From: Deinococcus sp. HSC-46F16
Lineage (GTDB): Bacteria > Deinococcota > Deinococci > Deinococcales > Deinococcaceae
Assembly: GCF_024171495.1 (NCBI RefSeq)
Contig: NZ_JALJZW010000005.1
Span: 1-64,000 of the forward strand
Length of the DNA: 64,000 nucleotides
Direction of reading: 5' to 3'
Translations under genes and position numbers: made by a program
Shown: in pieces, positions 45,151 to 53,123 of the stretch
Layout of the letters: each line of letters starts with the position of its first letter
Numbering within the stretch: position 1 is the first letter of the stretch
The notes under the pieces: generated by a model
Database searches by the model: none
What the model was told of the DNA's origin: nothing
The model's input: the letters and a program-made list of their open reading frames with translations, nothing else

Positions 45151-45831
45151 TTACAGCTCTGTCGTCTCCCCCGGCTTCAGCACCCGCACCTCCACCCCCT
45201 GCGCCTGCCCCGCCGCCGCGAAGACCTGCGGGTCGCCGGTCAGCGGCGGGAAGGTGCCGTAGTGCATGGGCACGGCCACGCGCGGGCGCAGCAGCTCCAG
45301 GGTGCGCCCGGCTTCCTGCGGCCCCATGGTGTAGTGGTCGCCGATGGGCAGCAGGGCGGCGTCCAGCCCCCGGTCCCCGATCAGGCGCATGTCGGAAAAG
45401 ACGCTGGTGTCGCCCGCGTGGTAGACGCGCTTCCCGTCCATCTCCACGACCAATCCGGTGGGCATGCCGCCGTAGGTGCCGTCGGGAAAGGACGAGGAGT
45501 GCCATGCGGGCGTGAAATAGACACTCCCCCACTCGCCGCGCACGGTGCCGCCGATGTTCGCACCGATGGCATTCGTGGCCCCGTGCGCCGCCGCGTATCC
45601 GCCGATCTCGGCCGTCCCGATGACCGGCACCCCGGCCCGGCCGAAGTCCAGCGCGTTGCCCCAGTGGTCGCCGTGCGCGTGACTGATCAGCACGGCGCTG
45701 AGGTTCCAGCCCAGCGCTTCTTCCAGGCTGACCGGGCACTGCGGATTGCCCGCGAGGAAGGGGTCGATCAGGATGCGGTGCCCCCCGTGCGAGAGCAGGA
45801 AGGTGCTGTGGCCCAGAAAACGCAGTTCCAT
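45151..45831 (-). CDS. UPF0173 metallo-beta-lactamase-fold hydrolase
   Basis: A 226-residue cytoplasmic metal-dependent hydrolase of the UPF0173/YtkL group. It starts MELRFLGHSTFLLSHGG and has the metal motif SHAHGDHWGN (about residue 50). TPAWHSSS, VYHAGDTSVF, LPIGDHYTMGP and PMHYGTFPPL follow in order. Family members hydrolyse phosphodiester-like or sulfur-containing substrates in vitro, but the physiological role is unknown. It is divergent from cdaA. Confidence 0.85.
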   Translation of the reverse strand: MELRFLGHSTFLLSHGGHRILIDPFLAGNPQCPVSLEEALGWNLSAVLISHAHGDHWGNALDFGRAGVPVIGTAEIGGYAAAHGATNAIGANIGGTVRGEWGSVYFTPAWHSSSFPDGTYGGMPTGLVVEMDGKRVYHAGDTSVFSDMRLIGDRGLDAALLPIGDHYTMGPQEAGRTLELLRPRVAVPMHYGTFPPLTGDPQVFAAAGQAQGVEVRVLKPGETTEL

Positions 45832-45929
45832 ACGGCAGTGTAGCGGGGCGGCGCCCGGCCTCCCCCCCCGCGTATAGTGGGCGGCGTGCCGCAGGCCCCT
45901 GTGCGGGGCGGCCCGGTGGAGCGCCGCCC

Positions 45930-46772
45930 ATGTCCCTGATTCCCGGCTCGGTGAGCCTGCGGGACGTGCTGGACGTGCTGCTGGTGGCCTTTCTGGTGTA
46001 TCAGGGCTACCTGCTGGTGGTGGGCACCCGCGCGGTGAACGTGCTGCGCGGCATCGTGGTCTTCGCGGGGGTGTGGGCGGCGGCCGAGCTGTTGGGCCTG
46101 ACCACGCTGAGCTACATCCTGGGACGGGCGGGGACGGTGGGTCTTTTCGCGCTGGTGGTCCTCTTTCAGCCGGAGCTGCGGGCCGCGCTGGAGCGGGTGG
46201 GCCGCCCGCGTGGGCGCGAGACGGGGCCGAGCGGGGCCGCGCTGCAAGACCTCGCGCGGGCGCTGGAGCGGCTGGCCGAGCGCAAGACGGGGGCCTTGAT
46301 CGCCATCGAGCGCCGCACGCCGCTGGGGGAATATGCCGCGACCGGGGTGCAGATTGACGCGGTGATCAGCGTGCCCTTTTTGGAGGCGCTCTTTGCCCGC
46401 AACGCGCCCCTGCACGACGGCGGCGTGATCGTGCAGGGGTCGCGGGTGGTGGCGGCGGGGTGCCTCTTTCCCCTCCAGTCCAGTGACGGCACCTACCGCC
46501 GCTACGGGACCCGGCACCGGGCGGCCATCGGGCTCTCCGAGGTCACCGACGCCGTCGTGCTGGTCGCCAGCGAGGAGCGCGGCAGCATGCGGATCGCGCT
46601 CGCGGGGCGGCTGGGGCCGGACCTCAACGGCACCGAGTTGCGCGAGCAGTTGCGGGCGCTGCTGTATGACCGGCCGGTGCTGGGGGACCTGCCCTTCGCC
46701 CGCCGTTCCGAGCCGCCGGAGCCCACCCCGGCGGGCCGCTCCTCCGGGGGCGAGAGCGGAGGGCCGGGGTGA
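45930..46772 (+). CDS. cdaA: diadenylate cyclase CdaA
   Basis: CdaA makes the second messenger c-di-AMP from two ATP at the membrane. The 280-residue protein has three N-terminal membrane helices (to about residue 75), then a coiled linker and the DAC domain, with NAPLHDGGVIV and GTRHRAAIGLSEVTD (the RHR motif). The usual DGA motif reads DGG here; this is conservative and activity is likely kept. A Pro/Gly/Ser-rich tail extends beyond the domain. Its stop overlaps the ybbR start (GTGA), as in other cdaA-cdaR operons. Confidence 0.9.
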   Translation: MSLIPGSVSLRDVLDVLLVAFLVYQGYLLVVGTRAVNVLRGIVVFAGVWAAAELLGLTTLSYILGRAGTVGLFALVVLFQPELRAALERVGRPRGRETGPSGAALQDLARALERLAERKTGALIAIERRTPLGEYAATGVQIDAVISVPFLEALFARNAPLHDGGVIVQGSRVVAAGCLFPLQSSDGTYRRYGTRHRAAIGLSEVTDAVVLVASEERGSMRIALAGRLGPDLNGTELREQLRALLYDRPVLGDLPFARRSEPPEPTPAGRSSGGESGGPG

Positions 46773-47737
46773 CCGGGCCGGAGCGCCGCTGGACCCCGCT
46801 GCGGCTGTGGCGGCGCTTCCTGCATAACCTCCTGCCCAAGCTGCTCGCGCTGGGGGTGGCCCTGACCCTGTGGTTCGTGGCGACCACCGACCGCCGCGCC
46901 AACGTGGAGCAGGGCTACGACGTGCCCGTGACCGTCAGCGACACCACCGCCGAGCGCGGGGCGGGCGAGCGGGCGGTGCGCGACCTCAACCCGCCCACCG
47001 TGCGGGTGTACCTGACCGGGCGGCCCGAGCGGCTGCGCGAGCTGCGCGGCGACAGCATCGAGGCGGTGGTGGACGTGACCGGGGTGCCGGAGGGCAGCTT
47101 CACCCGCCCGGTCACGGTGCAGGCGCCCACAGGGACCATCCTTCAGCGGCAGGTGCCCGAGCGGGTGCAGGGTTTCGTGGACGCGCTGGTCACCCGCACG
47201 CTGGAGGTCACCCTTAGCGTGGCGAACCCTCCCGAGAACAGCCTTCCGCGCTACGAGGTGGCCCCCGCGCAGGCCACCGTCAGCGGACCGGGCCGGGTGG
47301 TCGCCACCGTGGCGCGGGTGGTCAACGCGCCCGTGTCGCTGGGGCCGGGCGAGACGCGCGAGGCGCCGCTGATCGCCCTGGGCGGGCGGGGCGAACCCGT
47401 CGCGGGCCTCACCCTGACCCCCGCGACCGTCACCGTGCGGCGGGTGGACAGCGGCGAGGTGCCCGTCAAGACCCTTCCTGTCGTGCTGGAGGACCCCCCG
47501 CCCGGCCTGCGGGTCACGGCCCTGAGCGTGCAGCCCAGCGGGGTGCGGGTGGTCGCCGACCCGGCCCTGCTGGCCCGGCTGCGGGAGATAGAGGGCGAAG
47601 TCCCCTACCGGGTGGGCAGCTATACGGCCCCCGTCACCCTGCGGCTGCCCGCCGGGGCACAGGCGCTGGAGGAGATCCGGGTGCGCCTCACCGTGCAGGC
47701 GGCGGCGCCGCCCGCCGGGGAAGGCGACGCGCCATGA
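46769..47737 (+). CDS. cdaR: YbbR-like regulator of CdaA
   Basis: A membrane-anchored extracytoplasmic protein of 322 residues. One N-terminal helix (about residues 14-34, LLPKLLALGVALTLWFVATT) is followed by repeated YbbR domains of about 75 residues (for example VPVTVSDTTAERG and VPVKTLPVVLEDPPPGL). CdaR proteins bind CdaA and modulate c-di-AMP synthesis in response to envelope state. GTG 46769 overlaps cdaA, and its stop overlaps the next start (ATGA), so translation is coupled. Confidence 0.87.
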   Translation: MTGPERRWTPLRLWRRFLHNLLPKLLALGVALTLWFVATTDRRANVEQGYDVPVTVSDTTAERGAGERAVRDLNPPTVRVYLTGRPERLRELRGDSIEAVVDVTGVPEGSFTRPVTVQAPTGTILQRQVPERVQGFVDALVTRTLEVTLSVANPPENSLPRYEVAPAQATVSGPGRVVATVARVVNAPVSLGPGETREAPLIALGGRGEPVAGLTLTPATVTVRRVDSGEVPVKTLPVVLEDPPPGLRVTALSVQPSGVRVVADPALLARLREIEGEVPYRVGSYTAPVTLRLPAGAQALEEIRVRLTVQAAAPPAGEGDAP

Positions 47738-48453
47738 CGTCCGAGTGGATAAAGATGCAGAAGCGACCGCGACCTCTCTTCCACATCGCCGGGGTGGGGG
47801 GCGTATACTCCGCCCATGGTGTGGCGTCTGACCCACGCGGCCCTATGATCGCGGAGCTGAAGTTTCCCCGGCATCCCCTCGCCGAACTGGCGGGCTGGGA
47901 TGAGCGGGTACGCCTGATGGTGCGGCCTCGGCGCTACGAGCATGTGCTGCGGGTGGCCGAACTCGCCTGCCAGATCGCCTGCGCCAACGGGCTGGACGAG
48001 GCGCGGGCCTACGCTGCCGGGCTGCTGCACGACATCGCCCGCGACCTACCCGACGCCGAACTGCTGCGCCTCGCGCCCCCCGAATGCGCCATCGATGTCG
48101 GCCATCCCCTCGCCCTGCACGGGCGGGCGGCCCGCACCCTGCTGGAGCGCTGGGGCTACCCCGACCCGGTGGTGCTGGAGGCCGTGGAGGACCACACGAC
48201 CGGGCCGCGCGGGGGCAATGCGGTCGCCGCCTGCGTGTATATCGCCGACGTGTCCGAACCGGGCCGGGGCGTGAATGCCGACATTCGCGAACTCGCCCTG
48301 TGCGACCTGGGAGCGGCGCTGGGGCAGGCCATCGTGTCCAAGGTGACCTACCTCCAGGGCCGGGGCATTCAGGTGCATCCGCGCACCCTGCGGGCCTACT
48401 ACGCGCTGCCGGAGGTGCGCTCTCCCGCCTGTGACCTGCCCGGCGTCTCATGA
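47734..48453 (+). CDS. yqeK: YqeK-like HD-domain hydrolase
   Basis: YqeK enzymes symmetrically cleave Ap4A. The protein of up to 239 residues has the HD-domain order RYEHVLRVAELA, AGLLHDIARDLP and VEDHTTGP, then YIADVSEPGRG. ATG 47734 overlaps the ybbR stop and has a GGAAGG ribosome binding site. However, the first 37 codons are not conserved, and an inner ATG at 47845 would give 202 residues. A promoter-like TATACT (47804-47809) with TCCACA 18 bp upstream lies between the two starts. The order yqeK-LCP-rsfS is conserved in many bacteria. Confidence 0.85.
   Translation: MTSEWIKMQKRPRPLFHIAGVGGVYSAHGVASDPRGPMIAELKFPRHPLAELAGWDERVRLMVRPRRYEHVLRVAELACQIACANGLDEARAYAAGLLHDIARDLPDAELLRLAPPECAIDVGHPLALHGRAARTLLERWGYPDPVVLEAVEDHTTGPRGGNAVAACVYIADVSEPGRGVNADIRELALCDLGAALGQAIVSKVTYLQGRGIQVHPRTLRAYYALPEVRSPACDLPGVS
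47780..47809 (+). promoter_or_regulatory. possible internal promoter before yqeK core
   Basis: TCCACA (47780-47785) and TATACT (47804-47809) are 18 bp apart. They would start transcription near 47816, upstream of the alternative yqeK start at 47845. The match is moderate and lies inside the annotated coding frame. Confidence 0.35.
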
Positions 48454-49796
48454 CCGAGTCTCCCGCCGGACCCGGCGTGCCGGGCAGCTTTCAGTTCGAC
48501 TTCGCGGCCCCGGCCTCAGCGGCCGCCTCCCACTCCCGGCGCGGCGTGCGGGCGCTGCAGCTCGGCGGGCTGACGCTGGCGGCGCTGTCGCTGGGCGGCC
48601 TCGCGGTGCTGAACAGCTCGGGGAACGCCTCGGCGGCCGGGGCGGGGGGCGTGCCGCAGTTCACGCTGCTCGTCGCTGGGCGCGACATCGTGTACTGCGC
48701 CGTCCGCACCCCCTGCGCGGACCAGGACCAGCGCACCGGCCTGCTGCAACCCCCCAACACCGACACCCTGATGCTGGTCAAGGTGGACGGCTCGGCGGTC
48801 AACGTGCTGAACATTCCCCGCGATACCAACGTCGGCCCCTTCAACCCGGAGCTGCGCTGGGCCGAGCAGAAGGTCAACGGCCGCTACTGGGCGGGGGGTC
48901 CGGCGGCGCTGGTGCAGGCGGTGGAGACGATCACCGGGGAGAGCATCGACGCCCACGTCATCGTGCGGACCGACTACGTGGCCCGCGTGATCGACGCGCT
49001 GGGCGGGCTGGACGTGACCGTGCCGGAGGGCGGCATCGAGTGGGTGGACCGGGCGGCGGGCGTGGACCTGCGCCTGCCCCCCGGCCCCCACCACCTGACG
49101 GGCGAGCAGGCGGTGCTGTACCTGCGCGTGCGTAAAGGCGTGGGGGACGATTACGGCCGCATCGACCACCAGAAGCAGGCGCTGACCCAGCTCGCCTCGC
49201 GCCTGACCTCCGCGCAGGGGCTGACCGCGCTCCCCACCATCCTGGGTGGGGTCGGCAACGGGGTGGAGACGGACGCTGACCCCGCCCTCCTCACCACGCT
49301 GCTGCCCGAACTGCCCGAGCTGCGGCTGAGGTTCGCCACCCTGCCCACCACGCCGATTCCGGGAACCTCCAACCTCGCGGTGAACCCAGAAGCGCTCGCG
49401 CGGGTCTGGGGCAGCGGGGGCGAGGCGGCGGCGGGTCCGGCGGCGGCCACCCCCGGCGACCTCGCAGACGTGACGGTCCGCATCCGGGACGCGAGCGGCG
49501 CGGACCTCGCCTCGCGGCTGGCAGCAGCGCTGCGGACGCTGGGCTACGCGCGGGTAAGCGCCCAGACGGTGCCTGCCAGCCGCGAGGCGAGTCAGGTCGT
49601 CACCGGGCCGGACGTGGCGGCGGCCTCGCAACTCGCCGACGCTCTAGGGCTGCCCCGGCTTCAGGGCGAGCGGTTTCCCGTGGCCGCGGGCGAGGTGGGT
49701 ATCCTGCTGGGTGCGGACGCCCGGCAGAGCCTCGCGGCCCTCAGCGCCCTGCCGCCTTCCCCCGACCCTTCCCCACCCCCCACGGAGACCCCATGA
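48450..49796 (+). CDS. LytR-CpsA-Psr (LCP) family protein
   Basis: A membrane-anchored LCP enzyme of 448 residues. After a short cytoplasmic part there is one membrane helix (about residues 37-56). The extracellular LCP domain carries NTDTLMLVKVDGSAVNVLNIPRDT, VNGRYWAGGPAALVQAVE and YLRVRKGVGDDYGRIDHQKQ, with the Arg/Asp residues that bind the polyprenyl pyrophosphate head. A LytR_C-like C-terminal domain (about residues 345-430) and a Pro-rich tip follow. LCP proteins attach glycopolymers to the cell wall. It overlaps yqeK and rsfS by 4 bp each. Confidence 0.88.
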   Translation: MTESPAGPGVPGSFQFDFAAPASAAASHSRRGVRALQLGGLTLAALSLGGLAVLNSSGNASAAGAGGVPQFTLLVAGRDIVYCAVRTPCADQDQRTGLLQPPNTDTLMLVKVDGSAVNVLNIPRDTNVGPFNPELRWAEQKVNGRYWAGGPAALVQAVETITGESIDAHVIVRTDYVARVIDALGGLDVTVPEGGIEWVDRAAGVDLRLPPGPHHLTGEQAVLYLRVRKGVGDDYGRIDHQKQALTQLASRLTSAQGLTALPTILGGVGNGVETDADPALLTTLLPELPELRLRFATLPTTPIPGTSNLAVNPEALARVWGSGGEAAAGPAAATPGDLADVTVRIRDASGADLASRLAAALRTLGYARVSAQTVPASREASQVVTGPDVAAASQLADALGLPRLQGERFPVAAGEVGILLGADARQSLAALSALPPSPDPSPPPTETP

Positions 49797-50203
49797 CCCA
49801 ACCCCAGAACGACACCGAACTGCACCAGCAACTCCGCGCCATCGTGGACGCGGCCCGCGAGCGCCGCGCCGAGGACGTGGTCGTACTCGACCTCACCGAG
49901 GTCAGCAGCACCCTCGAATACTTCGTGATCTGCACCGCCACCGCTGGTCTGCAGCTCAACGCCGTGCAGGAGAACATCCGCGAGAAGGCACAGGCCGCCG
50001 GGCTGCCGCGCCCCAGCGTGGAAGGCCCCAGCGAGCGCTGGCTGCTGCTGGCCTTTGGCGGCTCGGTCGTGGTGCATATCATGACCAAGGACGCCCGCGA
50101 GTACTACGACCTCGAGGGCCTGTGGAGCGACGCCCGCGTGCTGAACTTCCCAGAGGCAGACGGCCCCGGGGACGGGGCGGGGCGCACGGGCACGACGGCC
50201 TGA
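49793..50203 (+). CDS. rsfS: ribosome silencing factor RsfS
   Basis: RsfS binds ribosomal protein L14 (uL14) and stops the 30S subunit joining the 50S during starvation. The 136-residue protein has VVLDLTEVSSTLEYFVICTATAG-type core strands (about residues 24-46), the GPSERWLLLAFGGSVVVHIM segment and DLEGLWSDA. ATG 49793 overlaps the LCP gene stop. It closes the coupled run cdaA to rsfS. The last 15 residues are a Gly/Ala-rich tail. Confidence 0.92.
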   Translation: MTQPQNDTELHQQLRAIVDAARERRAEDVVVLDLTEVSSTLEYFVICTATAGLQLNAVQENIREKAQAAGLPRPSVEGPSERWLLLAFGGSVVVHIMTKDAREYYDLEGLWSDARVLNFPEADGPGDGAGRTGTTA

Positions 50204-50244
50204 CCACCCTGACCTGACTTCCCCGGCCGGGCCGTCCCCCCCGC

Positions 50245-50262
50245 CTGACACGCCCCTGACCC
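50245..50262 (+). promoter_or_regulatory. Pho-box-like direct repeat
   Basis: CTGACAC (50245-50251), a 4-bp spacer GCCC and CTGACCC (50256-50262) form two 7-bp half sites with the 11-bp periodicity of PHO boxes. They stand 24 bp before the response regulator gene, so the PhoB-like protein may control its own promoter. Confidence 0.5.
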
Positions 50263-50285
50263 TCCCGCCCCCAGAATGAGGACCG

Positions 50286-50975
50286 ATGAGCCACGTGGTC
50301 GTGATTGAGGACGAGGGCACCGTGCGCGACGTGGTGCGCTTTCATCTGGAGCGGGCCGGATTCCGGGTCAGCGCTTTCGAGACGGTTCCGGCGGCGCAGG
50401 AGGCGCTGGCGGGCGCCGACGCGTTGGTGCTCGACTGGATGCTGCCCGGCGAGAGCGGCCTGACCTTCCTGCGGCGGCTGCGCTCGGACCCTGCGCTGCG
50501 CCGCCTCCCGGTGCTGATGCTGACCGCCCGTGCCGCCGAGGCCGAGCGGGTCGAGGGGCTGGAGTCGGGGGCGGACGACTACCTCACCAAGCCCTTCTCG
50601 GCGGCGGAGCTCGTGGCGCGGGTGCGGGCGCTGCTGCGGCGCTCGCTGCCCGACGTGCCTCCCCAACTTTCCCACGGCCCCCTTGTCCTCGACCTGGGGG
50701 CCGCCGACGCGCGGCTGTCGGGCCGGGGCCTGCCGCTGACCCGGCGCGAGTTCGATCTGCTGGCCTTTCTCGCCGCGCACACCGGGCGGGTGTACTCGCG
50801 GGCCGAACTGCTCGACCGGGTGTGGGGGCCGGACTTTCTGGGCGGCGAGCGCACGGTGGACCAGCATGTAACCCAGCTCCGGGCGCACCTGGGGGATGAC
50901 CCCGCCCGGCCCCGCTTCCTGGAAACGGTGCGCGGCAAGGGCTACCGGATGCGCCCCTGGATGGGGGAGGCATGA
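50286..50975 (+). CDS. phoB: PhoB-like response regulator
   Basis: A 229-residue OmpR/PhoB-type regulator. The receiver domain carries acidic residues in VVIEDEG, the phosphoacceptor Asp50 in VLDWMLPGESG and the conserved Lys in TKPF (about residue 101). The winged-helix domain has LTRREFDLLAFLA, the RVYSRAELLDRVWG segment and RTVDQHVTQLR with the KGYRM C-terminus. The partner kinase and PhoU follow with coupled or close spacing, so it most likely controls the phosphate response. Confidence 0.88.
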   Translation: MSHVVVIEDEGTVRDVVRFHLERAGFRVSAFETVPAAQEALAGADALVLDWMLPGESGLTFLRRLRSDPALRRLPVLMLTARAAEAERVEGLESGADDYLTKPFSAAELVARVRALLRRSLPDVPPQLSHGPLVLDLGAADARLSGRGLPLTRREFDLLAFLAAHTGRVYSRAELLDRVWGPDFLGGERTVDQHVTQLRAHLGDDPARPRFLETVRGKGYRMRPWMGEA

Positions 50976-51949
50976 CGGAGACCGCCGCCACCCCCCGCCC
51001 CGACGCCTGGATGGACGCGCTGGGGCAGGCGGTGCTGCTGTTCGAGTCGGCGGGCGGCGCTCCCACCGTCCTGCGGGTGAACGCCGCCGCCGCCCGGCTG
51101 TGGGGGGTGCCGCAGGAACGGGCCGCCGGGCGCCCGCTGCTGGAGGTCGTGCGCCGCCACACCCTGGAGGCGCTCGCCGAGCGTGGCGGCGAACTGGAAC
51201 TCGAGATGGCGGGCCGCACCCTGCGCTGCACCGCGACCCGCGCGGGGCCTGAGGAACCCGGAGCGCTGATCGTGGAGGACGTGACCGAGCACCGCCGCCG
51301 CGAGGCCGAGCTGCGCGAGGCGGCGGCGGTGCTCTCGCACGAATTCCGCACGCCCGTCGCTGGGCTGCGCGGGGTGCTGGAGGCGCTGGAATACGACCTG
51401 CCCCCCGAGCTGGCCCGCAAGTTCGTCGGCCAGGGCTTGCAGGAGGTCGAGCGCCTCGGACGGCTCGTCGAGGATCTCGCCGTGGGCTTCCGGCCCACCC
51501 GTGCCCGCACCCTGCCGCTGGCAGAAGCCTTCGCGCGGGCCGGGCGGCTGCTGGCCTCCGAGGTCACGGCGCGGGGGGCCACGCTGACCTTCGGCGACGA
51601 CCACCTCGTCCGCGCCGACCCCGACAAGCTGTTGCAGGTGCTGCTCAACCTCGTCGAGAACGCGCTGCGCTATGGCCCGCCCGCCTCGGCGGTGGAGGTC
51701 GTCACCGCGCCGCGCGGGGCCTGGGTGGAGGTCGCGGTGCTCGACCACGGCGCCCCGCTGGGGGAGACGGGCAGCCTCTTCCGCGCCCATACCCGTGGCC
51801 CCAGCGTGGGCGGGCAGGGCAGCGGCATGGGCCTGTATATCGTCCGGTCCATCGTGGAGGGCTGGGGCGGGCAGGTCTGGGCCGAGCGCCGGGGCGAGCG
51901 CAACGCCTTCTGTTTCACCCTGCCGGGCGGGGGGCACCGTGACCTGTAG
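50972..51949 (+). CDS. PhoR-like histidine kinase without membrane helices
   Basis: A 325-residue sensor kinase. It has a PAS-type N-terminal domain (about residues 15-105), then HisKA with phosphoacceptor His123 in LSHEFRTPVAGLRG, and the HATPase domain with LLNLVENALRYGPP (N-box) and GQGSGMGLYIVRSIVEGWGG (G-box). There is no transmembrane segment, so it must sense an intracellular cue or bind another membrane protein such as the Pst/PhoU system. ATG 50972 overlaps the regulator stop. The HisKA sequence and context support PhoR; the missing membrane part is odd. Confidence 0.85.
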   Translation: MTETAATPRPDAWMDALGQAVLLFESAGGAPTVLRVNAAAARLWGVPQERAAGRPLLEVVRRHTLEALAERGGELELEMAGRTLRCTATRAGPEEPGALIVEDVTEHRRREAELREAAAVLSHEFRTPVAGLRGVLEALEYDLPPELARKFVGQGLQEVERLGRLVEDLAVGFRPTRARTLPLAEAFARAGRLLASEVTARGATLTFGDDHLVRADPDKLLQVLLNLVENALRYGPPASAVEVVTAPRGAWVEVAVLDHGAPLGETGSLFRAHTRGPSVGGQGSGMGLYIVRSIVEGWGGQVWAERRGERNAFCFTLPGGGHRDL

Positions 51950-51999
51950 GCCGCCCCCTCCCGCCGCGTCCCTTACCCCAGCCACCCCAAGGAGTCCCC

Positions 52000-52644
52000 A
52001 TGCGTGAAGCCCTCGACACCGACCTCCGTAGCGTCCTGAACAGCGCCCTGAACATGCTGGGCACCGTCGAGCGAATGCTGCCCATCGCGGGCGAGGTGCT
52101 GCTGCATGCCCGCCCCGAGCGGCTGGAGGAGGTCCGCGCCATCGACCGCGAGGTGGACGCGATGGAGGCGCAGATCGAGGCCGAGTGCCTGCGGATCATC
52201 GCCTTGCATCAACCTGTCGCGCGGGACCTGCGGCTGGTGGCGCTGATTCTCAAGAGCCTCAGCGACATCGAGCGCATGGGCGACTACGCCGTGCACGTGG
52301 CCCAGGACGGCGCCGAACTCGCGCAGCAGCCTGCCCTGAAACGCTACGTGAACCTCGCGCGGATGCTGGAGCGCCTCTCGGAGATGAGCCAGAACCTCCG
52401 CACCGCGATTGCCGACCGAGACGTGTCCCGCGCCGAGGCCACCCTGCGAATGGACGACGAGGTGGACGAGTTGTACGAGCAGACCCAGCGCGAACTCGTG
52501 ACCTACATGCTCGAAGACCCCCGCCACATCTCCAAGGCGCTGACCCTGATGCGGGTGGGCCGCAGCCTGGAGCGGGTGGGGGACCATATGGAGAACGTGG
52601 CCGAGCGGGTCAGGTACTGGGTGACGGGGCAGCGGGAGGGGTAG
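52000..52644 (+). CDS. phoU: phosphate signalling protein PhoU
   Basis: PhoU restrains phosphate uptake and the Pho regulon when phosphate is plentiful. The 214-residue all-helical protein has two PhoU repeats, with metal-binding acidic clusters in the first (AIDREVDAMEAQIEAECLRI and SLSDIERMGDYAVHVAQ) and second (RMDDEVDELYEQTQREL and GRSLERVGDHMENVAERV). AAGGAG precedes ATG 52000, 50 bp after the kinase. No pst transporter genes are in the window. A small hairpin follows. Confidence 0.93.
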   Translation: MREALDTDLRSVLNSALNMLGTVERMLPIAGEVLLHARPERLEEVRAIDREVDAMEAQIEAECLRIIALHQPVARDLRLVALILKSLSDIERMGDYAVHVAQDGAELAQQPALKRYVNLARMLERLSEMSQNLRTAIADRDVSRAEATLRMDDEVDELYEQTQRELVTYMLEDPRHISKALTLMRVGRSLERVGDHMENVAERVRYWVTGQREG

Positions 52645-52656
52645 AGAACGGGAAGA

Positions 52657-52674
52657 GCCGCCGGAATGGGCGGC
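52657..52674. terminator. weak hairpin between convergent genes
   Basis: GCCGCC/GGCGGC (52657-52662 with 52669-52674, loop GGAATG) lies between phoU and the convergent orphan gene, followed by CCCTTGTC. Stem good, T tract poor. Confidence 0.45.
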
Positions 52675-52679
52675 CCTTG

Positions 52680-53123
52680 TCACTGGGGTCCAGCGGATTC
52701 ACCCTGGACAACTTTCAGAGGACCCCTCACCTGAGCCTCGTACTGCTCGGCGCTGAAGACGAACGGGCCGAAGCCGTCATAGGACCACGAAGCGCGGCGG
52801 TGCGGTTGGACAAATTCGCTCCAGATGACGCGTTCGCCCTCACGGGTCACCTGAGCCTGGAGGGGCCAGCAGCCCCAGACTCCACACCCGCATTCCAAGA
52901 GATTGACCCTGACTGGTTCCAGAGCGAACCCGTGTTGCAGAAAATCAGCCTCCCAGTGCTGAACGCCTACATACCCACCCGCCAGCCCCGGCTCCGGCGT
53001 GTGGGTGGTCTCCCAGGCACGGGCGAGGTCTAGCAGGTTCACGCCGTCAATCAGAACCTCGACCTCTTTCCCCTCGCCCACGCTGCTGGGAACCCACCGT
53101 AAGCTCAGTCTGCTGAGGGTCAC
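52680..53123 (-). CDS. uncharacterised protein with CxCGxxGCW motif
   Basis: A protein of about 147 residues of unknown function. Key features are the ECGCGVWGCWPL cysteine motif (about residue 84), WSEFVQPHRRASW, and a GFGPFVFSAEQYE C-terminal block; similar conserved hypothetical proteins occur in Actinobacteria and Deinococcus. The Cys motif may bind metal or a cluster. No signal peptide is present. GTG 53123 overlaps the stop of the upstream ABC exporter half (GTGA), which suggests coupling. The function is not inferable from sequence. Confidence 0.75.
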   Translation of the reverse strand: MTLSRLSLRWVPSSVGEGKEVEVLIDGVNLLDLARAWETTHTPEPGLAGGYVGVQHWEADFLQHGFALEPVRVNLLECGCGVWGCWPLQAQVTREGERVIWSEFVQPHRRASWSYDGFGPFVFSAEQYEAQVRGPLKVVQGESAGPQ

